Assembly (NCBI GenBank): GCA_021848385.1
Contig: JAJZUQ010000008.1
Coordinates: 1-64,000 of the forward strand
DNA: 64,000 nt
Direction of reading: 5' to 3'
Source of the DNA: Deltaproteobacteria bacterium
GTDB taxonomy: Bacteria > Desulfobacterota > Desulfuromonadia > Geobacterales > Geobacteraceae
In this document: one piece after another, positions 9,580 to 18,454 of the stretch
Position numbering within the stretch: position 1 is the stretch's first letter
How the letters are laid out: every line of letters starts with the position of its first letter
Position numbers and translations under genes: made by a program
Notes under the pieces: generated by a model
The model's database searches: none
Told to the model about the DNA's origin: nothing
What the model saw: only the letters and a program-made list of their open reading frames with translations

Positions 9580-10961
9580 GCCGGTGCTCCTTCCCCGGCA
9601 GGTTTTTTCTTCCGTGGCCGGCGGCGCTTCTTCTTCGCTTCCCCTTCGCCTGCCCCGGGTGCAGGAGTGGCTTGAGTAGCCGCCGGTGCCGGCGCGCCCT
9701 TCTTCTCATGCCGTGTCCGGTCGCCGCTCCGGCTCCGGTCACTGCCGCGTCCCTGCCCGGGCTTTCCCCTGCCTGCCGGTTTTTCAAGCCGGGGCCGCGC
9801 CTTGACCCGGACGTAGTCATGGACGAACAGGTCGTCCTCGGCCCATTCGACCGGAATCTTGTGTTTGATGTACTCCTCGATCGCCTCCAGGTAGAAGGCG
9901 CCGTCCTCGTCGGCCAGCGATATTGCCTTCCCCTCCGCGCCGGCACGGGCGGTGCGGCCGATGCGGTGGACGTAGTCCTCTGCGTCCTGGGGTAGATCGT
10001 AGTTGATGACGTGGGAGACCCCCTCGATATGGAGCCCGCGGGAGGCGACGTCGGTGGCGATCATGATGGGCAGCTTGCCGCTTTTGAAATCATCGAGGAT
10101 CTTCAGGCGCTTTCGCTGCTCCACGTCGCCTGAAATCACCTTGGCCGGGAAGCCGTTGGCGTTCAGCCGGTCGTAGAGAAATTCACCCTCACGTTTCGTG
10201 TTGATGAAGATCATGGTCCGTTCCATCCCCTTCTTTCTCAGAAACCCGAGCAAGAGGGGGAACTTTTCCTTGCGGGAGACGTGAAAGAGGATCTGCTCCA
10301 CGTTGTCTGCCGTCATTTTCTCCGGGGTGACCGAAACCTTGGTCGGCACGTTCATGAACTCGTAGGCCAGCTCCATGACCCGCTGGTTGAGGGTGGCGGA
10401 GAAGAGCATGTTCTGCCGCTGGTCATAGGGGGGGAGGCGGCGGAGGATAAAACGGAGGTCGGCGATGAATCCCATGTCGAACATTCTGTCGGCCTCGTCG
10501 ATAACGAGCGCCTCGACACTCTTCAGGGTGTAGACCTTCTGCTTCAGGTAGTCGATGAGGCGACCCGGCGTGCCGATGACCACGTCTGCCCCTTCCGTCA
10601 GGGCGTTTTTCTGGAGCATGTAGTCGACGCCACCGTAGATGGCCTGGATGGTGAAGCCGGCATATTTGCCAAGGGCCTGGGCGTCCGCTTCTATCTGCAC
10701 GACCAGTTCACGTGTGGGGGCGAGGATCAGTGCCCGGGGCTGGCGGTCATTTCCTTCCCGTGGCTTCTGAAGAAGTTTGGTGAAGAGGGCGATGAGAAAG
10801 GCGGCTGTCTTGCCGGTGCCGGTCTGGGCCTGGCCGGCTACGTCCTTGCCGGCAAGAGCGAGGGGGAGGGTCTGTTCCTGGATCGGGGTGCAGTCGGTGA
10901 AGCCGGTTTCGGTAATCCCCTGCTGTACCGGTTCCGGCAGGTTGAGTTCACTGAATTTCAT
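9576..10961 (-). CDS. DEAD-box RNA helicase (RhlB/RhlE type)
   Basis: The 461-residue protein has all core motifs: Q motif (CTPIQEQ), Walker [21 protein letters not shown] in [13 protein letters not shown], and the C-terminal [19 protein letters not shown] and [11 protein letters not shown] basic, low-complexity tail from about residue 385 ends in a [11 protein letters not shown] stretch and probably binds RNA. It unwinds RNA duplexes in decay or ribosome assembly. The four-base overlap with queC is unusual company and implies the helicase sets expression of the queuosine-precursor genes. Confidence 0.92.
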   Translation of the reverse strand: MKFSELNLPEPVQQGITETGFTDCTPIQEQTLPLALAGKDVAGQAQTGTGKTAAFLIALFTKLLQKPREGNDRQPRALILAPTRELVVQIEADAQALGKYAGFTIQAIYGGVDYMLQKNALTEGADVVIGTPGRLIDYLKQKVYTLKSVEALVIDEADRMFDMGFIADLRFILRRLPPYDQRQNMLFSATLNQRVMELAYEFMNVPTKVSVTPEKMTADNVEQILFHVSRKEKFPLLLGFLRKKGMERTMIFINTKREGEFLYDRLNANGFPAKVISGDVEQRKRLKILDDFKSGKLPIMIATDVASRGLHIEGVSHVINYDLPQDAEDYVHRIGRTARAGAEGKAISLADEDGAFYLEAIEEYIKHKIPVEWAEDDLFVHDYVRVKARPRLEKPAGRGKPGQGRGSDRSRSGDRTRHEKKGAPAPAATQATPAPGAGEGEAKKKRRRPRKKKPAGEGAPA

Positions 10962-11057
10962 GTATGACGTTTCCTTTATTTCGTTATTTCAAGAGGATAG
11001 CTATAGCACAGCAGGCAGGAAATAGCAAGCCGCGGGGGGCTGACGATGGAGTTCCCA

Positions 11058-11177
11058 ATTATTGATCCGGTGATTACACATATGAGTGGTAGGGGTTAGG
11101 CTTGCCTCGCCCAATCTGGGGCGGGGGCACCCCGCCCCTACATAAGGGTTTCAATGTTTAATCGCCGGAGCAATAAT
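11058..11177. repeat. GTAGGGGC intergenic element, copy 1 (terminal inverted repeats)
   Basis: The element is bounded by ATTATTGATCCGGTGATTA on the left and the complement of ATTATTGCTCCGGCGATTA on the right. Its middle contains GGTAGGGG, GCTTGCCTCGCCCAATCTG and GGGGCACCCCGCCCCTAC. A near-identical copy in the other orientation lies at about 41467-41588 and a shorter relative at 59632-59715. The remainder of the 10962-11358 spacer holds nothing else that I recognise. Confidence 0.75.
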
Positions 11178-11358
11178 AGAGATCAAAACAGCGCTCGTCA
11201 TGGAGCAGACAGAGTTCTCAGTGGAAAAACAGCAGAGGGAAGAAATCCATTGCTGACGCATTTCCCCAGATTTTTCTCCCTGCCGGCACTTCCGGACTTT
11301 CGCTTTTCCGGGCAGTTGTGCTATGGTACGCCCACCAAATTATGCCAAGGACACCACG

Positions 11359-11982
11359 ATGCAATCCTTCATCCACATCGATTCCCCCCATTACCTCCGC
11401 GAGGAGCAGCTTCCCGCGCTGCCCGATTGGCCGGCAATTTTCGGCAACGATTATCCCATAGCGCTTGAGATCGGCTGCGGCATCGGCGACTTCATCGTCA
11501 AGACCGCCGCCGAGCAGCCGGAACGGAACTTCATTGCCATCGACTTTTACAACAAGGGATGCTACAAGACCTGTCGCCGTATCGAGCGGCACGGGCTGAC
11601 CAACGTACGGGTGCTGCGGGTCGAGGCGCGCCAGTTTATCCAGGAACGGCTTTCGAAGGGGCTTCTGGCAGCAGTGTATATCAACTGCCCCGACCCTTGG
11701 CCGAAGAAGAAACACCGCAAAAGACGGCTGGTTAACCGGCTGTTTCTGGAATTCATCCGCGACTACCTGGCGCCGGGGGGGGATTTCTTCTTCGCCACCG
11801 ACTTCGATGATTACGGCATCGATGTGGCGGGGCTCATGCCGGGGGTAGATGGGTACGAAAACCAGCTGGCTCCCGACCTCTACCGCCACGAGCTGGAAGG
11901 GTATCACCTCTCCAAGTACATGCGGAAGTTCATGGCGGAGGGAAAGAGGATCTACTTCGTCCACTACAGAAAGGCGAATTGA
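11359..11982 (+). CDS. trmB: tRNA (guanine-N7-)-methyltransferase
   Basis: It methylates G46 of tRNA with S-adenosylmethionine. The 207-residue protein has the SAM loop [10 protein letters not shown] and the TrmB signature [15 protein letters not shown]. The ORF track starts at 11323, but the ATG at 11359 (MQSFIH) has AAGGA at ideal spacing and agrees better with family length. Its stop codon lies at the left arm of a nonamer inverted repeat, and truD follows after that repeat. Confidence 0.93.
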   Translation: MQSFIHIDSPHYLREEQLPALPDWPAIFGNDYPIALEIGCGIGDFIVKTAAEQPERNFIAIDFYNKGCYKTCRRIERHGLTNVRVLRVEARQFIQERLSKGLLAAVYINCPDPWPKKKHRKRRLVNRLFLEFIRDYLAPGGDFFFATDFDDYGIDVAGLMPGVDGYENQLAPDLYRHELEGYHLSKYMRKFMAEGKRIYFVHYRKAN

Positions 11983-12185
11983 ACAGGGATATTCAGGATG
12001 TACAGGATAACATCAAATGCGTAGGCACTCAGTTTGTAACCAAAAATGTTTTTTCGGATTGGCCTTTTGCAAAAGTCCACATTTGTCCCCCCGATAAAAG
12101 GCGTTCGGCGATGACAAAGCGTTTTGCATGAAGTTTCCGTTTTTTCCAGAGTTAATCCTGATTATCCTGAATATCCCTGTTAATT
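11982..12185. repeat. Nonamer inverted-repeat element, copy 1
   Basis: AACAGGGATATTCAGGAT begins the left arm at the trmB stop codon. ATCCTGATTATCCTGAATAT and CCCTGTTAA form the right arm just before truD. Each arm is built from 9-base units of the type ATCCTGNNT, and the arms are complementary over about 28 bases with mismatches. About 140 bases lie between them. Confidence 0.75.
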
Positions 12186-12206
12186 CATGTTCTTGAAAGG
12201 TTTACC

Positions 12207-13403
12207 GTGCATGCGTATCTGACAGCAAACATCCCCGGTACCGGGGGAACCATCAAGGAGACGCCGGAGGATTTCCAGGTGACGGAGATCCCTCTCTATC
12301 TTCCCTGCGGCTCCGGCGAGCATACCTACGCGGAGATCGAGAAACGTGGCGTCACTACCCTGGATGCCCTGCGGCGGATCGCGCGGGCACTGGAGGTGTC
12401 CGATCGGGATATGGGGTACGCGGGGATGAAGGACGCCCGGGGAATCACCCGCCAGACCATCTCCATTCCACGGGTGGACCCCCAGCGGGTGCTCGACCTG
12501 GATCTGCCCGGCATCAGGGTCCTGTCGGCGGTGCGCCACACCAACAAACTGAAGCTCGGACACCTGGCGGGGAACCGTTTCCTCATCCGGCTGGTTGGTG
12601 TTGAGCCCCACGCCCTGGAACGGGCCGAGGCTGTGCTGCAGGTTCTTCTGGAGCGGGGAGTCCCCAACCGGTTTGGCAAACAGCGCTACGGCGCCCAGGG
12701 GAATTCCCACCTGATCGGCGGTGCCTGGCTGCGGGGGGACTACCGGGGCGCGGTGGATGCTCTCATGGGGAAGCCGGAACTGGTGCGGGACGAACGGTGG
12801 CAGTCTGCAATCGCCTCCTATGGGAGGGGTGAACTGGAGGAGAGCCTGCGGCTTCTCCCCGGCCATTGCCGGACCGAGCGGGATGTCCTGCAGCGCCTGG
12901 TGAAGCGTCCCGAGGCGTGGGACAAGGCCCTCAATGCGATCCATCCCCGGTTGAAGAAGCTCTACCTCTCCGCTTTCCAGTCTTTCCTGTTCGACCGGCT
13001 GCTGGAATCGCGGCTGCCGGCTCTTGACCGGGTTATGGCCGGCGACCTGGCTATCAAACACGACAACGGTGCCTGTTTCCTCGTCACCGATGCGGTGGCG
13101 GAAGCGCCCCGGGCCGCAACCTTCGAGATATCACCGAGCGGGCCGATGTTCGGCTGCAAGATGAAGTCACCGGAAGGGGAACCGGGGGAGATGGAGTCAA
13201 CTCTTCTTGCCGGTGAAGGGCTCACTCCTGCCAGCTTCGACCTGCCGGCCGGACTGCGGCTGGAAGGGGAGCGGCGATCTCTGCGGGTGCCGCTTCGCGA
13301 ACCGCTGTTGACAGAGGACGGGGCTGATCTGCTTCTTGAATTCTCCCTCCCCAAGGGCTCCTATGCTACTGCAGTGTTGCGGGAGATAGTCAAAACCGGT
13401 TAG
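12207..13403 (+). CDS. truD: tRNA pseudouridine synthase D
   Basis: It isomerises U13 of tRNA(Glu) and related RNAs to pseudouridine. The 398-residue protein contains the catalytic-Asp motif GMKDARGITRQ near residue 75, the TruD signature NRFGKQRYG near 155, and an insertion domain in the middle third. It starts with GTG, preceded by AAAGG at six bases; no in-frame ATG lies nearby. The right arm of the upstream inverted repeat ends about 20 bases before the start and could form structure near the ribosome site. Confidence 0.92.
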   Translation: MHAYLTANIPGTGGTIKETPEDFQVTEIPLYLPCGSGEHTYAEIEKRGVTTLDALRRIARALEVSDRDMGYAGMKDARGITRQTISIPRVDPQRVLDLDLPGIRVLSAVRHTNKLKLGHLAGNRFLIRLVGVEPHALERAEAVLQVLLERGVPNRFGKQRYGAQGNSHLIGGAWLRGDYRGAVDALMGKPELVRDERWQSAIASYGRGELEESLRLLPGHCRTERDVLQRLVKRPEAWDKALNAIHPRLKKLYLSAFQSFLFDRLLESRLPALDRVMAGDLAIKHDNGACFLVTDAVAEAPRAATFEISPSGPMFGCKMKSPEGEPGEMESTLLAGEGLTPASFDLPAGLRLEGERRSLRVPLREPLLTEDGADLLLEFSLPKGSYATAVLREIVKTG

Positions 13404-13509
13404 TGTGGACAGGAAAGGCTTTGTTGGTAGAATAGAAAAGGGCACCGGTGGCACCCCCCCTGGTTGTTGAACCGGCAGTGCCGTAAACAGGACGTACGGG
13501 AGGATGACG

Positions 13510-13836
13510 ATGGACAAGCGGCAGGAATCCTACGAAGTCAACCTGTTCAATCCCAAACAGGGATACATGCGCGGCGAGGTGGTGCTTATCCTGGCCATCC
13601 TTGTTGGTTGGGGGGTGGTGAACTTCGGATTCCAGGCGGTACTCTGGCTTCTGGCCGAGAATCCCCTTGGTGAAGGGATTTTTACCCGCCTCACCTTTTT
13701 CAACCTTCCCTACCACTTCTGGTTCACCGCCCAGTTTCTCCCCCTCTGGTTCATCATCCTCTGCGTGATTTTCAATATCTGCCTCGACCGTCTCACCGAG
13801 CGCCACAGCAGAAGGAGAGACAGGACCTATGAATAG
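13510..13836 (+). CDS. DUF4212 small subunit of a sodium:solute symporter
   Basis: The 108-residue membrane protein has two hydrophobic segments (GEVVLILAILVGWGVVNF and QFLPLWFIILCVIFNICL). It starts eight bases before the large permease ends its own start region, so the genes overlap. DUF4212 proteins accompany VC_2705-type symporters. I place the start at the second ATG (13510), because GGGAGG directly abuts the first ATG and is well spaced for the second. Confidence 0.88.
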   Translation: MDKRQESYEVNLFNPKQGYMRGEVVLILAILVGWGVVNFGFQAVLWLLAENPLGEGIFTRLTFFNLPYHFWFTAQFLPLWFIILCVIFNICLDRLTERHSRRRDRTYE

Positions 13837-15358
13837 CGATCCGGTGAAATTCTGGCCGCTTCTTATTGTCACAGGAGTGCTGGTATCCTTTGTGCTGGCC
13901 GGTTTGCGTGCCAAGTCCCAGGAAATGTCCGATTACGGTTTTTCCGGACGCTATATCGGGCGTATCGGCGGCGGGGCGGCAATTGCCAGCAATTGGATGA
14001 GCGCAGCCAGCTTTCTCGGCATGGCCGGCCTCCTCTATCTCCAGGGATACTTCGCCCTCGCGTACGTCATCGGCTGGACCGGCGGCTATGTCCTGCTCCT
14101 GGTCCTGATGGCGGGGCAGATCCGTCGATTCGGCAAATACACCGCCCCCGATTTTGTCGGCGCCCGCTATGATTCCGACGTCGCCAGGCTCCTGGCGGCG
14201 CTCATCTCCATAACCATATCGGTCATATACTGTGTCGCCCAGTTCAAGGGGATCGGCATGCTGTTCGGCTGGCTGTTCGGCGTCGATTACGGACGGGGGG
14301 TCGTCCTTGGCGGGGCGGTGGTGGTCTGCTACGTGGTGGTCTGCGGCATGCTCGGGGTGGCCCGCAACCAGCAGCTGCAGTACTTTGTCGTCATCGTCTC
14401 CTTCATCCTCCCCCTCATGTTCCTGGCCCACCGGTTCGGCTATTTCTGGCTCCTTCCCCAGTTCGGTTACGGCGAGGGGATCCAGGATCTGGCGACGGAA
14501 TTCAATATCAACTTTACCGCCCCCTTTGCCAGCGGCTCCCTGTTCCAATGGGTCGCCCTCTGTTTTACCCTCATGGTCGGCACGGCCGGGCTCCCCCACG
14601 TCCTTTCCCGCTTCTACATCCTTCCCAATATCCGGGATGCGCGGTGGAGCGTGGTATGGGGGCTGTTCTTCATCGCCCTCATCTACTGGTCGGCACCCGC
14701 CTATGCCGTCTTCGCCCGCCTGCTGGAAGCACGGGGAGGATACATCCCCGATCCGGTGGCAGCCGGCAAGATGGCCGACATCATGGTGCTCAAGACGGCG
14801 GTGATGGGAGGAGTGCCGGTCTGGCTGACCGGATTACTGGCCGCCGGCGCCGTAAGTGCCGCTTTCTTCACCGTCACCGGGCTCCTCATGACCGGTGCCT
14901 CATCCCTTTCCCACGATATCTATTACCGGTTGATCAACCCCCAGGCTTCGGAGTCGCGGAAAATGGCGATTGCCAAGGGGGGAACCCTGGCCCTGGCCGC
15001 CCTGGTGCTGATTATCTCCCTCCGGCCGCCTGCGCTCATAGCGGAAATAACGGCGGTCGCCTTTGCCCTCGCCGGTAACACCATTTTCCCCGCCTTCCTG
15101 CTTGGTATATGGTGGGGGCGTGCCAACCGTTACGGTGTTATCGCCGGTATGGTGCTGGGTGTCATGATAACCTTTTCCGCGCCGCTCTGTGGGAATGCCA
15201 TTCCCCTGGTAGCGAGAATCTTTCCGATCACTTCGTCGGCCTTCTGCGGGGCGCCGCTGGTAGTACTCGTCATGGTGGTGGTTTCGCTCCTGACCCCCCC
15301 TCCATCGGAGGAAATGAGACGTTTCCTGGCCGAAGTGGTCCACGGCCATCTTGACTAG
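13829..15358 (+). CDS. Sodium:solute symporter, acetate-type (VC_2705 family)
   Basis: The 509-residue protein has about 13 membrane helices and typical SSS motifs, including SNWMSAASFLGMAG in TM2 and FTVTGLLMTGASSLSHD in the later helices. Members with a DUF4212 partner include the acetate permeases of Geobacter, so acetate or another short carboxylate is the likely substrate. This is inference from family and lifestyle. The stop codon TAG is embedded in the TGACTAG that flanks a MITE-like element. Confidence 0.88.
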   Translation: MNSDPVKFWPLLIVTGVLVSFVLAGLRAKSQEMSDYGFSGRYIGRIGGGAAIASNWMSAASFLGMAGLLYLQGYFALAYVIGWTGGYVLLLVLMAGQIRRFGKYTAPDFVGARYDSDVARLLAALISITISVIYCVAQFKGIGMLFGWLFGVDYGRGVVLGGAVVVCYVVVCGMLGVARNQQLQYFVVIVSFILPLMFLAHRFGYFWLLPQFGYGEGIQDLATEFNINFTAPFASGSLFQWVALCFTLMVGTAGLPHVLSRFYILPNIRDARWSVVWGLFFIALIYWSAPAYAVFARLLEARGGYIPDPVAAGKMADIMVLKTAVMGGVPVWLTGLLAAGAVSAAFFTVTGLLMTGASSLSHDIYYRLINPQASESRKMAIAKGGTLALAALVLIISLRPPALIAEITAVAFALAGNTIFPAFLLGIWWGRANRYGVIAGMVLGVMITFSAPLCGNAIPLVARIFPITSSAFCGAPLVVLVMVVVSLLTPPPSEEMRRFLAEVVHGHLD

Positions 15359-15540
15359 TGTCCATCCGGAAACTCCGGATGAGACACTATCGGTTTCCAA
15401 TTCGGAAACGAGGAGTTTTTCGTCCTGGCAAGGAAAACGAGGGGATGCGCGGAGGCGTACGTCGTTACGCCGCACAAGCAAACCCGATGGTTGACGCCGC
15501 CAGGGCGGAAAAGAACCGTTTCCGGATGGAAAATGACTAG
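15355..15540. repeat. MITE-like element with TGACTAG flanks
   Basis: TGACTAG occurs at both outer edges (15352-15358 and 15534-15540). Immediately inside are inverted 13-mers, TCCATCCGGAAAC on the left and its complement on the right. The interior holds several hairpins: AGTGTC/GACACT around CATCCGG/CCGGATG, GTTTCC-5-GGAAAC, and GGCGTA-6-TACGCC. A 60-codon ORF fills it but looks incidental. It separates the symporter gene from the DUF294 gene. Confidence 0.7.
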
Positions 15541-15552
15541 AAGGAGAATGCC

Positions 15553-16785
15553 ATGTCTATGTTCCCGGTAAACAAGGGGGGCGATATCCTTGCCTGGCGC
15601 GACACGGTGGAACTGGTTGACGGGGTGAAGCGGCAGCTGGCGCAAAAGATGGCCTATCTTCTCGATGGTGACGAACTTTTATTGTTGCACGGTCTCCAGG
15701 AACGGATCGCCGATGAAATGGCCGTCGAATCGCGGTTTGCCGAGGAGGTCGAGCAGGTTCTGGCTGCACTGGCGACGGCAGGGACGGTAGATGAGATGGT
15801 TGTCGCTTATCGACACGGCCGGCAGCTGTCGTCTGACTATTTCGACCGGCGCGGGTCTGTTCTGACGGTTCAGTCGCTCTGCATCAGGCTACAGGACCGA
15901 TTGACCTGCCGTGCGGTGCACCTTGCCGGCGAATGGATGGAGCGGAGCGGTTTCGGCCCGCCCCCTGCTCCGTACTGCTGGTTCGCATTCGGAGGAGCGG
16001 GTCGAGAGGAGGGTACCGTTGCCGGGAACTTCAACTCCTTGCTTGTTCATGGAGAGGTGCATGGCGAAAGCGCTGCGTACTTCGCAGGGTTTTCCCTGAG
16101 GGTAAACGCTATCCTCGAAAATTGCGGCGTCAAGAGTGTGGGTGGCATTACCCCCGTGCATCCTTCCTGGCGGGGGAGCCTCAACGAATGGCGTACGCGC
16201 CTGATCGGGGGTGCTTCCGGTGAAAAAACGGCGGAAGACCTCTCGTTCCTGGTGCGGTTTGCCGACCTGCGCCTGGTGAGCGGGGATGCGACCCTCTGTG
16301 GCGAGACGATAAACCTGATCCGCAGCCTGTTCGAGTTCAACCGCCACGGCTTTGGCGAAGTGGCCCGCGTCACGGCGGAAATGGCGACAGGACTCGATTT
16401 TTTCGGTCGGTTGCGGTTGGAAAAGGGGGGGGAGCATCGGGGCGAATTCAATCTGGAACAGTATGCGTTGAGTCCGCTGATGGAAAACATCAGGATAATG
16501 GCGGTACGCGCCGACGTGCCGCTGACCGCCAACGTCGGGCGGATCAAGGGGCTTCTGGGAAAAGGATACCTGGGTGTCGATCTGTCCCAACGGCTGTTGC
16601 GTGCCTACCATGACTTTACCACCCTGAAACTGAAGGCGGAGATGCGTCGCATTGGTGGGGGCGAGGGGAGCTTCCTCAAGTCGGAAGAACTCGATGACCG
16701 GGAGCTGGACTCCTTGAAAGAGGGGATGGAGGCGGTGGTTAACCTGCAGCGGATAGTCTACCAGAGATTTGTCGTCAGCAGCTAG
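15553..16785 (+). CDS. DUF294 nucleotidyltransferase-like protein, probably catalytically inactive
   Basis: The 410-residue protein has the DUF294 nucleotidyltransferase region at about 140-260 and the all-helical DUF294 C-terminal region after it. Family members normally carry a GS.GR.EQT...D.DN motif with two metal-binding aspartates. Here the matching stretch is FGGAGREEGTVAGNFNSLLV, with Asn at both aspartate positions. It also lacks the N-terminal CBS or cNMP domains of longer relatives. DUF294 proteins often sit next to VC_2705-type symporters, as here. A regulatory rather than catalytic role is my inference. Confidence 0.8.
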   Translation: MSMFPVNKGGDILAWRDTVELVDGVKRQLAQKMAYLLDGDELLLLHGLQERIADEMAVESRFAEEVEQVLAALATAGTVDEMVVAYRHGRQLSSDYFDRRGSVLTVQSLCIRLQDRLTCRAVHLAGEWMERSGFGPPPAPYCWFAFGGAGREEGTVAGNFNSLLVHGEVHGESAAYFAGFSLRVNAILENCGVKSVGGITPVHPSWRGSLNEWRTRLIGGASGEKTAEDLSFLVRFADLRLVSGDATLCGETINLIRSLFEFNRHGFGEVARVTAEMATGLDFFGRLRLEKGGEHRGEFNLEQYALSPLMENIRIMAVRADVPLTANVGRIKGLLGKGYLGVDLSQRLLRAYHDFTTLKLKAEMRRIGGGEGSFLKSEELDDRELDSLKEGMEAVVNLQRIVYQRFVVSS

Positions 16786-16792
16786 GAGCGCT

Positions 16793-17587
16793 ATGCGGAT
16801 ATCCCTCTCATCAGGAACCCTGTTTACCTACCCGCTCCGCAAGGTATTCGAAATAGCCCGGGACGTGGGCTTTGACGGACTGGAACTGATCGTCAACCAG
16901 GATTTCCAGAAGATCAACCCCCGTTTTCTTATTCAGGATCTCTCCGCGATCCTTCCCGTGCTTTCCATCCATGCGCCATTCATGCCGCTGGACGGCTGGG
17001 GGGGGCCGATCGACTCCGTTAAGCGGAGTGTTGAGATCGCAGCCGATAGTGGTGTGCCGCTGGTCAATTTCCATCCCGCATCCTGGCTCGGATTCGAACT
17101 CAAGTACTGGCGCTGGATGTACCGGATTCTCGATTTTCAGAAGGAGGTTGGAGCAGAGGGGGTGACGCTTACCCTGGAGAACATGCCTTGGGTCGGGAGG
17201 TTCAAGATCAACCAGTATATCCTTTCCCATACCGGCAAGATGATCGACTTTCTCGAAGAGCGGAATCTCTACATGACCTTCGACTGCACCCACATGGGGT
17301 CAGGCAAGACCAACTTCATCAACGATTTCTACCTGTTCTACAATGCCGGCCGAATCCGTAACATCCATTTTTCCGACTACGGTCACGGACGCGAACATCT
17401 CCTCCCCGGTCACGGCATTCTGCCGCTCACCCGTTTTCTCAATCACCTGCGCAACACCGGCTACCACGAGACCCTGACCCTGGAACTTTCTCCCCACGAA
17501 TTCCACAATGACGAACAGATCATGGTGGAGAGCCTGAGGGAAATCCTCCTGTACCTGCGACGGGAGACCTCGCCGCTTAACCCCTGA
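16793..17587 (+). CDS. Xylose-isomerase-like TIM-barrel protein
   Basis: The 264-residue protein fits the AP-endonuclease-2/xylose isomerase-like barrel (PF01261): FEIARDVGFDGLELIV at the N-terminus, then LSIHAPF, LENMPW, FDCTHM and ELSPHEF, which supply the usual His/Glu/Asp metal ligands. The ORF track starts eight codons upstream; ATG at 16793 has TAGGAG upstream and is used. It starts eight bases after the DUF294 gene. Substrate unknown. Its 3' end overlaps the convergent universal stress gene by 11 bases. Confidence 0.8.
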   Translation: MRISLSSGTLFTYPLRKVFEIARDVGFDGLELIVNQDFQKINPRFLIQDLSAILPVLSIHAPFMPLDGWGGPIDSVKRSVEIAADSGVPLVNFHPASWLGFELKYWRWMYRILDFQKEVGAEGVTLTLENMPWVGRFKINQYILSHTGKMIDFLEERNLYMTFDCTHMGSGKTNFINDFYLFYNAGRIRNIHFSDYGHGREHLLPGHGILPLTRFLNHLRNTGYHETLTLELSPHEFHNDEQIMVESLREILLYLRRETSPLNP

Positions 17588-18032
17588 CCACGTAGACTGA
17601 GCACTTCGCATTCTTGACGACCTTGTCGGAGACGCTTCCGAGCAGATTCCTCTTGAGAAATCCCTTGCCCGTACTTCCGATGATGATGACGTCGATCTCT
17701 TCCCTTTCGGCAAAGGCGATAAGTTCTTCTGCAGGATCACCATAGACCACTTTGGATATCACGGGGATGCCCAGTTCGGCGGAATTTTTCTCAATAACGT
17801 AGAAAATCCTCTGCCGTCGCTCTTCCCATTCTTTTGCTTCGGTGATGGGGGGGGCCGGTACGAAATCGGTAAACGTGGTGCGGGGCGCGTTGGGAAGGAC
17901 CAGCATGGCGTATATGGTGCTTTTGAACTGGCTTGGATTGCCGGCCGCTATCCGTACCGCTTCCTCCGCTGCCTTGTCGGAGAGGGGGGAGCCGTCGATG
18001 GCCACCAGGATTTTCTTCGGCAGACTGAGCAT
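17577..18032 (-). CDS. Universal stress protein (UspA family)
   Basis: The 151-residue protein has the UspA fold signature ILVAIDGSPLSDKAAEEA at the N-terminus and the ATP-binding motif GSTGKGFLKRNLLGSVSDKVV followed by CSVYVVRG at the C-terminus (G-2x-G-9x-G-S type). It is probably an ATP-binding stress factor. The start ATG at 18032 (MLSLPKK) has AAGGAG upstream; the ORF track's start 42 codons earlier is not supported. Confidence 0.93.
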   Translation of the reverse strand: MLSLPKKILVAIDGSPLSDKAAEEAVRIAAGNPSQFKSTIYAMLVLPNAPRTTFTDFVPAPPITEAKEWEERRQRIFYVIEKNSAELGIPVISKVVYGDPAEELIAFAEREEIDVIIIGSTGKGFLKRNLLGSVSDKVVKNAKCSVYVVRG

Positions 18033-18188
18033 TGATCGTTCTCCTTGCATGTATGTCAATCGTGGTATGCAGTATAGCCTCTTTTGGTTCCCAATGCCAG
18101 TTTCGTGGCGTCCGGGACAGGGCAAACCGTCGTACACTGGCAACCTCTGTGGTGACATGCATAATTATAACCAGATAATATTTCACGC

Positions 18189-18217
18189 TTGACAATTTTA
18201 AAACAATATTCTATATT
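18189..18217 (+). promoter_or_regulatory. Sigma-70-type promoter candidate for the IclR gene
   Basis: TTGACA, 17 bases, TATATT: a near-consensus promoter about 230 bases upstream of the IclR start, leaving a long 5' leader. A second, weaker TTGACT lies at about 18391. Confidence 0.6.
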
Positions 18218-18439
18218 TTACAAAGTATTATTGCGCGTGTTTTCAATGACATCAGAGGGATAATTTGATTTAATGCTGTTGTTACCGGAACGCATATCTC
18301 AGAGTAAAACGGCAACAGTGCTGTTATCGCGCTGACCTGAGTCACCGGTTTATTGGCGACAACGGCGATCGTTTACGGCGAAAAACCCCTTGACTTATTG
18401 AGCCGAAAGGCTTATCAAAAACGGTTGGAATCTAACTAA

Positions 18440-18453
18440 ATTACAGGTGTAAT
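18440..18453. promoter_or_regulatory. Perfect palindrome at the IclR start (candidate auto-operator)
   Basis: ATTACAGGTGTAAT is a perfect 14-bp inverted repeat that ends one base before the ATG and contains the likely ribosome site AGGTGT. IclR proteins usually autoregulate through short palindromes, so this is a candidate operator. Confidence 0.5.
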
Positions 18454-18454
18454 C

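Larger units (their letters stand above)
18033..18454. other. Divergent 420-base regulatory spacer
   Basis: It separates the universal stress gene from iclR. It is AT-richer than its surroundings. It contains one strong plus-strand promoter candidate and a palindrome at the iclR start (listed separately). I see no gene or RNA family in the rest. Confidence 0.6.

Noticed and set aside
15358-15540. 60-codon plus-strand ORF filling the MITE-like element
   Set aside because: It spans inverted repeats and has no ribosome site or protein-like pattern; it is likely incidental.
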